Assembly (NCBI RefSeq): GCF_021462225.1
Contig: NC_061816.1
Span: 23,917,049 to 23,981,048 of the forward strand
From: Girardinichthys multiradiatus
Taxonomy: Eukaryota; Chordata; Actinopteri; Cyprinodontiformes; Goodeidae
Direction: 5' to 3'
Length of the DNA stretch: 64,000 bases
The translations under genes were made by a program, and so were the position numbers. Below the pieces are notes generated by a model, which saw only the letters and a program-made list of their open reading frames with translations, did not search any database and was not told where the DNA came from. This document shows positions 39,405-49,442 of the stretch, piece by piece. Numbering within the stretch: position 1 is the first letter of the stretch; every line of letters begins with the position of its first letter.

Positions 39405-39730
39405 CCGGTAACGTTTTCTGCTCGTGCTGAGTCCGTTCATTCACTTATACGTTTCTATTCCTGATTGTCTGACTCGCCGGTAGCGTTTTCTGCTCGTGCT
39501 GAGTCTATTTATTTTCTTCGGCAGTGGTTTTGCTGCTCGCTTTGATTTGGCTCACCAGTGGCGTTTTCTGCTCGTGCTGAGTCCGTTCATTCACTTATAC
39601 GTTGCTATTCCTGATTGTCTGACTCGCCGGTAGCGTTTTATGCTCGTGCTGAGTCTATTTACTTTCTTCGGCAGTATTGCTGCTCGCTTTGATTTGGCTC
39701 GCCAGTGGCGTTTTCTGCTCGTGCTGAGTC
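39405..39730 (+). repeat. 150-bp tandem repeat in the DIRS leader
   Basis: The block 'gcgttttctgctcgtgctga' recurs at about 39411, 39483, 39561, 39633 (with one change) and 39708. These alternate as a composite unit of about 150 bp repeated slightly more than twice, between the left ITR and ORF1. Confidence 0.85.
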
Positions 39731-39804
39731 CTACGGCTTGTTGCTGTGACAGAGTCTTGACGGCGTTTTTTCTGCCCGTTCGACCCCATCTGTCCACTAG
39801 GTAC

Positions 39805-40817
39805 ATGGACAATCTTTGTTGTGCGTCCTGTTTGGCTACCCTACAGCCGGAGGACGGTCATGACATGTGCCCTTCCAGCCTTGGTGTTGACCATCTCAGG
39901 GAGGCGCTTTCAGATCATGCCTGCTCTAATTGCAGCATTCTGCCCCGAGCGGTGCGGTTGGCCCAGCTATCCTTGGTGGAACAGCCTGTTGACTGGACGG
40001 TCTCTGTCCAGCAGGATCCGTTGTCGCTTGGACAAGGTGCGGCCTCCACGAAACGGTCTGCTGAGGATGTGCCCTTGGCGTCTGGGAGGAGAGCCAAGCG
40101 GCGAGGGCCCCCAGGACTGTCCTCTAGAATGGACCTCCTTCAGTCTCTCCGGGGGGATGGTGACTGCAGTGAGCCTTCCCCTCCTGAACAGGCCGGGTCC
40201 TCGCATTGCGAGGATGATGTTATTTCAGTTGTGGCCTCTTTCGAGAGGCCTTTCCAGAACGGTGCTCCTGGACCTCAGGTTCGGGCTCCGGTGCCTCCCT
40301 GGGAGGTGCGGGGGAGCCGGTGTCTGCAGCTATTAAAACGGCTCTGGGCCGTTTGCAGCTGGACGTTCCCCTGGCCCAGCCTGCTCCATCTAGCGCCTTC
40401 TTTAGGCGCCGTGATGTTGTTCCTCCCTCAGCAGAATATGTCCAGGAGCTGCATGCTTGCAGGGCCTTTTCCCGCCCGACAGCGGATGGCAGGGCACTAG
40501 CTGCCATGCACGAGGCACCCAAGTTTGGTTTGGGCTGCATGCCCCCTGTCGAGTCTGCCATTGCCTCCCTCATCGTTCCTCCCGATAAGGCGTTGAGGAC
40601 TAATGCCCGTTGTCCACGACCGCAATGCCGTGTCATGGACGATTTGCTGTGTAGGGCCTACGACTTAGGTGCCCGGATGGGCCGCATGGGGAACTCACTC
40701 TCCCATCTGATGTTGGGCCTCTCCTCTTCGTTGGAGTCGGTTCCCTTGGACCAGTCAACTCAGGGCTTGTTGGACGCCTCTCTGCAGGCCTTCGCCCTGA
40801 TGACACGTGAGCTTTGA
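39805..40817 (+). pseudogene. DIRS ORF1 (gag-like), frameshifted
   Basis: ATG 39805 gives a protein opening MDNLCCASCLATLQPEDGHD with a Cys/His-rich N-terminus (CxxC, HxxC, CxxC pattern), as in DIRS ORF1 proteins. The frame moves near 40318, and the conserved part continues in the 40320-40817 frame (RVMDDLLCRAYDLGARMGRM). It is the presumed structural, RNA-binding protein. The start upstream at 39640 is in the tandem-repeat leader and is not favoured. Confidence 0.7.
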
Positions 40818-41092
40818 CGCACGCTCTCTACATTGGTCCATGTCCAGTGCCAGGTGTGGCTGCAGGAGAACGCTGAGGGCTCTTCCTGTGGTTCCGGGGG
40901 AACTCTTTGGTTCCGCCGCGCTGGAGGCCTTGAAGCATACAGCCCAGGCCTCAAGAACACGGCAGCAGCTGGCGGGTCTCCATAGACCTCCCCGCCGGCC
41001 AGTTGTTGCTGGGGCAGCTAGGGACTCGTTCCGGGGTTCCCTCCCCCCTCCTGTCCCTTTCTTGGGGTCCACAAGCACGGCTCCTAGACCGA

Positions 41093-42980
41093 GACCGACT
41101 AGGGCCCAAAGGGACCATGGTCTCCCCAGACCAGCTCAGTTATTGGGCTGTTCACGCCCCGGACTCGTGGGTGTTGTCCACCCTGTCCAGAGGATACCGT
41201 CTTCAGTTCCGCTGCCGGCCCCCTACCCCCAGCCGGGCCGAGATGATGGTCATACGTGACCCGATGAAGGCTGGGGCCCTGGACCGGGAGATCTGCACCT
41301 TGTTGGACAAGGGTGCGATTGTTCCGGTGGACCCCCAGCGGGATCCCGGGGGTTTTTATCCAGTTTATTTTCTGGTTCCCAAGAAGACCAGCGGTCTTCG
41401 TCCAATTCTGGACCTTCGGAGTCTGAACACTTTTTTCAAGGTTCTGCCTTTCCATATGTTGACCACCCGGGAGGTTCTGCAGGCGGTCTCCCCAGGAGAC
41501 TGGTTCATGGCTATCGACCTGAAAGACGCCTATTTTCATGTCCCCATTGCTCCCGACCATTGGCATTTTCTCCGCTTTGCCTTTCACGGGAGGCACTTCC
41601 AGTTCCGGGTTCTTCCCTTTGGTCTTTCCCTTTCTCGTCAGGTGTTCACCCGGTGTGTGGCAGCGGCCCTTTCCCCCCTGCGGGCACAGGGACTGCGGAT
41701 CCTGCCCTATTTGGATGAGTGGCTCATTTGTGCTGCAACCCGCGATCAGGCGATCCGAGACACCCGGACGGTGCTCGCCCACATATGTCAGCTGGTTTTG
41801 AGGGTGAACCTGGAGAAGAGCAGCCTGCTCCCCTCCCAGGTGACTATTTTCTTAGGCATGGTTCTAGATTCTGGTTCCATGATTGCCTGTCCTTCTCCTC
41901 GGCGCGTCGGCGGTATCCTGGCCATGCTTCCGTCTTGGCAGGGCTCCACAGTGTGTGGAGTGGCTGCTTCTTCTGGGCATACTCACTTCTGCGTCCAGCG
42001 TGTTGCCTCTGGGGCTTCTTTCATTTCGGCCCCTGCAGATGTGGCGTACTCACCGGCTCAGACGGCTTCAGGTTGTGCCTCGGTGCCTACAGTCTCTGTC
42101 CCAGTGGCAGAACGGGTCCTACATCATGGCGGGTGTCCCGCTCAGCCCCCTTCCGTGTCGGAGGGAAGTCGTCCATACGGATGCTTCCTCCAAGGGTTGG
42201 GGAGCAACCTGGCAAGACCGTGCGGCTCAGGGGGTGTGGTCCCCGCGGCAGTGCGGGGTCCATATCAATGTTCTGGAGCTGATGGCTGTGTTCCTGGCGC
42301 TCCGTGCTTTCCTTCCAGGGCTGCTGGGACGACATGTGTTAGTCCGGTCGGACAACACCACGGTTGTCTTCCATATAAATCACCAAGGGGGGTCCAGGTC
42401 TCTGAGACTACTGTCCCTGGCCCGGCGGCTCCTGGTCTGGGCGGTGCCACGCCTTGCCAGCCTCAGGGCAAACCATATTCTGCGTCTGCAGAATGTCTCC
42501 GCGGACTTGTCTCAGCAGGGGCCACTTCCAGGGGAGTGTTTGGGTTTGGGCCACCTTCGGCAGGGTAGAGGTGGACTTGTTTGCCCCCAGAGATGCAGTT
42601 CACTGTCCCCTCTGGTTTTCCCTGATGGACAATGCCAGTCCTCTGGGCTACGACGCACTGGCGCACGAGTGGCCCCGGACCCTTCTCTACGCCTTTCCCC
42701 CGTTTCCCCTGAACCCCCAGATGCTTCTGAGGGTTCTTCAGGACAGGCACAAGCTTCTGCTGGTAGCCCCCTTTTGGCCAGGGAGGACCTGGTTTCCTCT
42801 GCTGCGCAGGCTCTGCTCCAGCTTGCCGATGCGCCTCCCATTCAGGAGAGACCTCCTCTCCCAGATGGGAGGCCGGATTCTCCATCCCAATCCGGGCCGC
42901 CTGAAACTCTGGCTTTGGCCTCTACAGGTGCAGGCTCTGCCTTCTCCCATTATGGAGGCAGGGTTGGACAGACCATGACT
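41093..42980 (+). pseudogene. DIRS reverse transcriptase-RNase H, frameshifted, with altered catalytic box
   Basis: RT motifs lie in the frame 41003-41930: LVPKKTSGLRPILDLRSLN, MAIDLKDAYFHVPIAP (first Asp near 41516), FRVLPFGLSLS and YLDEW (41708-41722). The usual YLDD box reads YLDE. A frameshift near 41935 moves RNase H (REVVHTDASSKGWGATW at 42166, LVRSDNTTVV at 42337) to a second frame, and a further shift near 42500 puts a conserved DIRS C-terminal segment (VEVDLFAPRDAVHCPLWFSL) into a third frame ending at TGA 42978. This protein would copy the element's RNA. Confidence 0.85.
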
Positions 42981-42984
42981 GGTG

Positions 42985-43942
42985 CATGGGCACCATCCAC
43001 GCGGGCCGCCTATGGTGCTAAATGGGCAGTCTATGCCGGCTGGTGCGTGGTAAGGGACTGGACCCTATTCGCTGTCCTGTTTCCCATTTGCTGTCCTTCT
43101 TCAGGAGTTGCTGGATCTAGGGCGATCCCCTTCCACCTTGAAGGTGTATGTAGCAGCCATTTCCCGTTGGCATGTTGGGTTTGGTGGTTGCTCTGTTGGC
43201 CGGCATGGGGATGTCGCGCTGTTCCTGAAGGGTGCCAGGCGCTTGTGTCCGCCCAGGCGCCCTGTGGCCCCTACGTGGGATTTGTCGCTAGTGCTTGCGG
43301 CTCTTCAGTTCCCCCGTTTTGAGCCCGTTACAGGGGCGGATCTCAAGTGGCTCTCCCTGAAAACCGCCTTCCTGTTGGCCATTGCTTCGGGTGGGGGAAT
43401 TGCATGCTCTGTCTGTGTCTGAATCATGTTGTCGGTGGAACCCGGATGGCTCCGTTGTTACACTGTGGACTAATGCTTCCTTTGTGCCAAAGGTGCCTGC
43501 AGTGGCTGGCAGTGTGCTGCCTCTCCGGCTTTCCCGATTTAATCCTGGTGCCCCCTCTGAGCCTCTTTGCCCTGTCCGAGCGCTTGAGGCGTATGTCCGC
43601 TCCACGGCACCCATTCATCGGACTGACTGTCTCTTCGTTTGTTATGCTGGCTCTCGGAAGGGTCAGGCCCTTTCTAGACAGCGGTTGGCACGTTGGATTG
43701 TGGAGATGATCTTTGTGGCTTACTCCTTGCAGGATCAGCCCCTGCCAAGCGGTGTGCGCTGTCACTCCACTAGGCGCCTCTCCACCTCGTGAGCTGCCAT
43801 GACCGGGGTGCCTCTGGAGGCCATTTGTGAATCTGCTTCCTGGACGGCGCCAAGCACCTTTGCCAGGTTTTACAGGGTGAACGTCGCCACGCCGCATCCC
43901 CTGCAGGGAATACTGGAGCAACCACCTTCTGCGTCCCGCTGA
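42985..43942 (+). pseudogene. DIRS tyrosine recombinase, frameshifted
   Basis: Fragments in three frames: a core-binding part with STRAAYGAKWAVYAGWC (about 42998) and GRSPSTLKVYVAAISRWHVG (43120), then LLAIASG...RVGELHALSVSE containing the first catalytic Arg (43388), HSTRRLSTS with the HxxR pair (43763), a stop at 43790-43792, and FARFYRVNVATPHPL with the nucleophilic Tyr (about 43860-43905). Catalytic residues are individually visible but cannot be made as one protein. Confidence 0.8.
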
Positions 43943-44012
43943 GGTTAGTGGTGTTGCTGTGTTCCTTGGGGCCTCCGTAGGATCCCTCGGGAACCTGTTG
44001 GTATGCGTCATC

Positions 44013-44111
44013 CAGTGCTTGAAGCACCGCCTCTGGTGGTCAGTAGGGATGAAATAGAATGAAAGTTACGTATGTAACTACGGTTCTATGAATCCCGGAT
44101 GACCGCCAGAG
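44013..44111. repeat. internal complementary region of the DIRS element
   Basis: 44013-44059 is the inverse of the left terminus (39065-39111) and 44065-44111 the perfect 47-bp inverse of the right terminus (44287-44333). In the DIRS replication model it templates joining of the two ends to make a circle. Together with the right ITR it also forms a long hairpin (44065-44333). Confidence 0.9.
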
Positions 44112-44333
44112 TGCTCGGTCCCTCGGTCTCCACGTGCTCGCGAGAAGATTGTCGGGACTGGACTTCCGGTGTCATGTGACTATATAGACTCACGTGAGCC
44201 ACCGGTAGGTCACATGTGACCATGTTGTTATTAATTTCTCGACCTGCGCATGCGCAAGAATGATCATTCAGTGCTTGAAGCACCACCTCTGGCGGTCATC
44301 CGGGATTCATAGAACCGTAGTTACATACGTAAC

Positions 44334-45329
44334 TTTTGTTCTTTTAACTCAGCTAGTGAGCTAGACTCGGTTATAACTTTTGGTTTGGATAGCCATGGTA
44401 CTGAGATATGTGACTCTGGTTTTTCTGATCACTTCTGATCGCTCCCAGTTTTATTAGATTTTTGCCTTTTATCTTCTGCATTTAACCTGCTCACCTCCGC
44501 ACGCGCCTGTAAGCTGATCAATGCATCGACAGCCTCACAGTTTACTGCGGTTTTCTCAAACCCTGCTTTCCTTATTGGAGGATTGCCAGGATATAAATGT
44601 TGACCACCTTGTTGATGACTAACACTGTCTATACGGACATTCTTGATGTTGTCACGCCTTTTTAAAACTAAAAGAACCATGGCTTAATGACACCTGCACC
44701 CTCAGACGCACATGCTGGCACCCTGAAAAGAAATGGAAGAAGGGCAGGCTTCATGTTTCCATGGAGTATGAGGCTGCTGTCAAAAACACATAGGCTCAGT
44801 TCATTTCTAATATTGTGTCTGAAAACGCCAACAATCCTCAAGTTTTTAAAAAAATCACTTAAGTTTCTCCTGTATCCATGTGATGCATTCTGGCTGGTTC
44901 CTCCCTCACATTCTACCCCAGATCCTGCTATACCCCTGTGTCTGCTGCTGTTTTAAATCAGTTTGAACCTGGATACATCACCCAGAACTCGGAAAGCACC
45001 TGAAGCCTTTATATTGTCCAGCTGATAGTATTCCTGCTAGACTGCTAAAGGAGGTTTTCTATTCTGTGGGTGCAGTTATTGTTAATTTAATTGACACCTC
45101 TATATTCTCAGGTTGTGTCCCAGCTGCCTTTAAGCACGCTATTGTACCAGTAGGACTACTGTACCTGTAAGATCTACTGCTCATGTACGACTGCACATGG
45201 CATCTCACATCCTTATTACCCAGCTGAGAACTAACCTCTTCTCAAGATAAACAACATATATCCTAATGTTCTGTCTAACTTTAGCCTGTATTTGCCCTTC
45301 CTTTATAAAATATTAGAGAAGGTGGTTAA
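44334..45329 (+). mobile_element. L2-like LINE, continuation right of the DIRS insertion
   Basis: Degenerate translations follow fish L2 ORF2 order: the endonuclease end (GLDSHGTEICDSGFSDHF, 44370-44440), a linker, then a segment reading DSIPARLLKEVFYSV and IDTSIFSGCVPAAFKHAIV (45026-45145), the region just before RT. Many stops. It is cut off at 45330 by the retroviral LTR and I did not find its continuation. Confidence 0.6.
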
Positions 45330-45486
45330 TGTTAGGTATTAATTAGTCAACTCAGAGCCAAGAACGATACAGAGTCAGATTTACTTGCAGCAAGGGTAGC
45401 TCACTTTTGCAGTGCAGACTACAAAGTGTTGGCACCCCTCTCTCTTTATTTATACATGCTGGTTCACACACAGTTCAACAAACATT

Positions 45487-45529
<43 letters not shown>

Positions 45530-45726
45530 GTCAGAAAAGTTAGGGTTCATGTGTCTTGATATTAAACAGAGGGTTAGAATGGGACTTGGTTGAGCAGCCC
45601 TTAGATGCTGCTGATAAAAGCATAGCTCACTCCTGTCCCCATCTCCCTTCCTGTGGCATGTAGAAGGGAAAGGCACTTAGAGCAGACATGAGTGATAAAC
45701 AATACAAAAGTTTTCAAACCCTAACA
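45330..45726 (-). mobile_element. 3' LTR of a minus-strand endogenous retrovirus (397 bp)
   Basis: On the minus strand it starts TGTTAGGG and ends CCTAACA (TG...CA with a 7-bp inverted end TGTTAGG). It contains TATAAATAAA (45447-45456 on + strand complement), usable as TATA box or poly(A) signal, and a (GT)n microsatellite. It is preceded (minus orientation) by the purine run AAAAAAGGGGGGAC (45727-45740), a polypurine tract directly at the LTR start. No second LTR was found. Confidence 0.75.
45489..45527. repeat. (GT)n microsatellite, about 19 units
   Basis: 39 bp of uninterrupted GT repeats inside the LTR, followed by GGGG. Confidence 0.98.
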
Positions 45727-45740
45727 GTCCCCCCTTTTTT
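45727..45740 (-). promoter_or_regulatory. polypurine tract of the minus-strand retrovirus
   Basis: GTCCCCCCTTTTTT on the + strand, i.e. AAAAAAGGGGGGAC in viral sense, abutting the LTR. Such a tract primes plus-strand DNA synthesis in retroviruses; position and composition fit. Confidence 0.7.
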
Positions 45741-45859
45741 ATCACGAATAAGTCATGATTAAATACATATAAAAGAAAACACTTTGTGTGAGCGAAAAAC
45801 CCACGGGCGGTAAGCAGATTATATTGTGGGAAAAATACTCAGAGTACAATAATAATATA

Positions 45860-47427
45860 CAGGTCCTTCTCAAAAAATTAGCATATTGTGATAAAGTTCA
45901 TTATTTTCTATAATGTAATGATGAAAATTTAATATTAATATATTTTAGATTCATTGCACACTAACTGAAATATTTCAGGTCTTTTATTGTCTTTATACGG
46001 ATGATTTTGGCATACATCTCATGAAAACCCAAAATTCCTATCTCACAAAATTAGCATATTTCATCCGACCAATAAAAGAAAAGTGTTTTTAATACAAAAA
46101 ACGTCAACCTTCAAATAATCATGTACAGTTATGCACTCAATACTTGGTCGGGAATCCTTTTGCAGAAATGACTGCTTCAATGCGGCGTGGCATGGAGGCA
46201 ATCAGCCTGTGGCACTGCTGAGGTCTTATGGAGGCCCAGGATGCTTCGATCGCGGCCTTTAGCTCATCCAGAGTGTTGGGTCTTGAGTCTCTCAACGTTC
46301 TCTTCACAATATCCCACGGATTCTCTATGGGGTTCAGGTCAGGAGAGTTGGCAGGCCAATTGAGCACAGTGATACCATGGTTAGTAAACCATTTACCAGT
46401 GGTTCTGGCACTGTGAGCAGGTGCCAGGTCGTGCTGAAAAATGAAATCTTCATCTCCATAAAGCTTTTCAGCAGATGGAAGCATGAAGTGCTCCAAAATC
46501 TCCTGATAGCTAGCTGCATTGACCCTGCCCTTGATAAAACACAGTGGACCAACACCAGCAGCTGACACGGCACCCCAGACCATCACTGACTGTGGGTACT
46601 TGACACTGGACTTCTGGCATTTTGGCATTTCCTTCTCCCCAGTCTTCCTCCAGACTCTGGCACCTTGATTTCCGAATGACTTGCAGAATTTGCTTTCATC
46701 CGAAAAAAGTACTTTGGACCACTGAGCAACAGTCCAGTGCTGCTTCTCTGTAGCCCAGGTCTGGGGAATGCGGCACCTGTAGCCCATTTCCTGCACACGC
46801 CTGTGCACGGTGGCTCTGGATGTTTCTACTCCAGACTCAGTCCACTGGTTCCGCAGGTCCCCCAAGGTCTGGAATCGGCCCTTGTCCACAATCTTCCTCA
46901 GGGTCCGGTCACCTCTTCTCGTTGTGCAGCGTTTTCTGCCACACGTTTTCCTTCCCACAGACTTTCCACTGAGGTGCCTTGATACAGCACTCTGGAAACA
47001 GCCTATTCGTTCAGAAATTTCTTTCTGTGTCTTACCCTCTTGCTTGAGGGTGTCAATAGTGGCCTTCTGGACAGCAGTCAGTTCGGCAGTCTTACCCATG
47101 ATTGGGGTTTTGAGTGATGAACCAGGCTGGGAGTTTTAAAGGCCTCAGGAATCTTTTGCAGGTGTTTAGAGTTAACTCGTTGATTCAGATGATTAGGTTC
47201 ATAGCTCGTTTAGAGACCCTTTTAATGATATGCTAATTTTGTGAGATAGGAATTTTGGGTTTTCATGAGCTATATGCCAAAATCATCCGTATTAAGACAA
47301 TAAAAGACCTGAAATATTTCAGTTAGTGTGCAATGAATCTAAAATATATGAATGTAAAATTTTCATCATGACATTATGGAAAATAATGAACTTTATCACA
47401 ATATGCTAATTTTTTGAGAAGGACCTG
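45860..47427 (-). mobile_element. Tc1-like DNA transposon, copy C (1568 bp), minus strand
   Basis: Flanked by TA (45858-45859 and 47428-47429), with the family's approximately 200-bp inverted repeats. It is shorter than copies A, B and D, partly because of a 42-bp coding deletion and loss near the 3' repeat. Inserted between env and the 3' LTR of the retroviral remnant. Confidence 0.95.
46137..47099 (-). CDS. Tc1 transposase, longest open copy, with in-frame 14-codon deletion
   Basis: 320 codons from ATG 47097-47099 to TAA-type stop at 46137, with no internal stop. Domains: paired helix-turn-helix (about 1-110), then DD34E catalytic core with FSDESKF, FQHDLAPAH and SPDLNPIENPW. Compared with copies A, B and D it lacks 14 codons between RCRIPQ and TWATEKQ, at the start of the catalytic domain linker. 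It also has ENPW instead of ENLW after the catalytic Glu. Open but probably impaired; expression unknown. Transposases of this type excise the element and insert it at TA. Confidence 0.9.
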   Translation of the reverse strand: MGKTAELTAVQKATIDTLKQEGKTQKEISERIGCFQSAVSRHLSGKSVGRKTCGRKRCTTRRGDRTLRKIVDKGRFQTLGDLRNQWTESGVETSRATVHRRVQEMGYRCRIPQTWATEKQHWTVAQWSKVLFSDESKFCKSFGNQGARVWRKTGEKEMPKCQKSSVKYPQSVMVWGAVSAAGVGPLCFIKGRVNAASYQEILEHFMLPSAEKLYGDEDFIFQHDLAPAHSARTTGKWFTNHGITVLNWPANSPDLNPIENPWDIVKRTLRDSRPNTLDELKAAIEASWASIRPQQCHRLIASMPRRIEAVISAKGFPTKY

Positions 47428-47907
47428 TAATAAATCAAAGAAAACAAAATGTAATAAAAGTAAAAGAATTAAAACAAGCCTTGTTCATGTCATGGAGTAG
47501 TGGTCTTTATTTTGTAGCTCGGTAAAATAAACCTTTTCTGTGTCATCATAGTCATCTGTCTTTGGGTTCAGTGTGGTGTCAACATTTACACACAGTATTT
47601 AAAGAGTGTGTGGGTGTTATCTCAACTTAAAAGAGTTTGTGCTTTATGGCCTAGACTCTCCTCGGGTCAGGGGTAACAGACCATCTGCTTTTCCTGAGAC
47701 ATCACCCAAAAGGAATGGGTTTTAACCATTAAACGTCTGATACTGGTTTTTACAGCTTCCTCCTCTAACACAGATGTTCTGAAGAAAGAGAGGTAATCTA
47801 AAGGTCATACACTCTGGAACACCTTAGAACACTTTATATAAGGATTTCCATTACAACTCCTTTCTTCTGATTACAAGGTAATCACAATTAAAAGGAAAAT
47901 TCTTCAA

Positions 47908-49442
47908 AACCATCACCCCTCTCAGCTAACAGATAATCCAAAGCCATTCTACTTTGCAAACTCATGTCCTAAGAGCTTGCTGCTCCTAGGTCAGAACAGT
48001 GAACCCTTCCTCTCTAATAATGGGCTGATTGAATTATAAGTTGTGACTGTAGGTAGTAAATGAGCTAGATAACATACTCCAGACCAATTAGCAGGCAGAT
48101 ACAGATATGATCTATTTCCACACTTCCAAACCATGTTCTTAGGACATGAGTACCCATCTCTACTAGGAAAAGTAACAAGAACCCTGGTTAATTTACCTGC
48201 CATGCCATACAATTGACTTCCATTCGGTAAGGCTGTAAGATTAAGAGTTAACACAAAGGGATCTGGGACCAAAGATCCTGAAATAGTATAAGCAGCAGTT
48301 CTGATAGGACATGACTCAAATTTATGTCTGTTTATTAAAGCACATGAAACAGATATAATAGTTTTGCAACCTTCTGTCTTCCCAAGGAAATAAGGTGTGT
48401 TTTCCTCCTGTGCGATACAAATATCTGTACCTATATCTGGATATCCAATTGATTCCTATTACCCCAAAATCTATAACGAATTCCTGTAGTAGCACATATT
48501 AAATTAGTCTCACTAGAAAATCTACTAACATTTCTGCTTTGCCTTAAAATATAATTCCTCACCCAAGGAAAAATAACCTCCACCAGCTGGTTATGTTGCC
48601 TATTTGAAAAGAAAGTAGTATCAATAGGAACATGTACTAAAAATGGTTGATCATTAATAGCACGTGAAATCAAACAACAAACATAGCAACTGTCATTTCT
48701 TATCTTCCTCATGGTTTGATGCATCAGTTGCCACCAGACATTTTCAGCATGATCATGGTAGTCAGAGAAGTGATTAATCTTTATTCGAATCAGCTGATGA
48801 GTACTATTGGTGTAATTACTCAGATTAGCCACAAATTATCTTTGCTGTACCCTTCCCCAAATGAACACAAGAGTAATAAAAATACTTGCAATACCAATCA
48901 TTAGCATCAGAACACACCATCTTCCATGTAGCTGCATCATGACCTTGAAGTGGAATGTCCTTTCTTCTGGTACTGAAAGCAAACAGTTTTTATTTTTTCA
49001 AAGCAAACAAATCATAAACAAAACTCAAAAATCCTGCTGCTTCTCCTGAGTGGCTTCTGTGCTTTAAGCTGCCCTGTTACCAGTCTGGTACAGGTGAGCG
49101 GTCGTAGGAAGCTCCTCTAGAAATATGTTTAGAAACAGGAACTCTAACCTGCTGGAAGTTAGGCTTCCATAGTCCAACTAAACAACGGTGGAAATGAACA
49201 CATTTCAAATTTATACCATAATGATAGATATCAAGCAATAAACATGAAAGTTAGATAAAAGCATCCGAGATTTCCTCCTCAGAGTCAGTTTCGCTGTCAA
49301 AGTGGGAGAAAAGAATTTGGCTGACCCTTGCTGTCCAGGCAAAGGAGCGCCTAGTAGCCACAAATGTTAAGAAATTAAGGAGAATAAGCATCATGGTGCA
49401 TGTTTGACTGTCTCTCTGTTGCAGACGTCGCCAGTCCATCAT
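47908..49442 (-). pseudogene. retroviral envelope gene remnant
   Basis: Pieces in viral order: 49442-49251 (63 codons) with a hydrophobic signal-like segment MMLILLNFLTFVA; 48832-48431 (133 codons), surface subunit with WWQLMHQTMRK and paired-Cys CYVCCL; 48272-47991 (93 codons) with GNRSYLYLPANWSGVCYLAH; then about 47962-47908, a heptad motif QSRMALDYLLAE typical of the transmembrane subunit next to the CX6-7C loop. Between pieces there are stops and shifts, and the membrane anchor was not identified. The ancestral protein mediated entry; this copy encodes no complete product. Similarity is by motif only. Confidence 0.7.

Larger units (their letters stand above)
39063..44333 (+). mobile_element. 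DIRS-type tyrosine-recombinase retrotransposon (5.27 kb)
   Basis: Bounded by inverted terminal repeats: left 39063-39225 and right 44154-44333, matching in inverse over the 'gaccgccagaggc'...'catgacaccgg' stretch but differing in the outer 25-30 bp. The internal complementary region at 44013-44111 joins the inverse of the left end (44013-44059 against 39065-39111, 3 mismatches) to the inverse of the right end (44065-44111 against 44287-44333, 47 of 47 bases). This ITR/ICR layout is specific to DIRS elements, which integrate from circular DNA using a tyrosine recombinase and leave no TSD. It encodes ORF1, RT/RNase H and YR, all broken. Inserted in an L2-like LINE. Confidence 0.93.

Noticed and set aside
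41099..41782. 227-codon minus-strand ORF inside the DIRS element
   Set aside because: It is an antisense shadow of GC-rich RT coding sequence on the + strand, with no independent family features.
44065..44333. Long hairpin at the end of the DIRS element as an independent foldback transposon or hairpin RNA gene
   Set aside because: It is fully explained by the internal complementary region facing the right ITR of the DIRS element.
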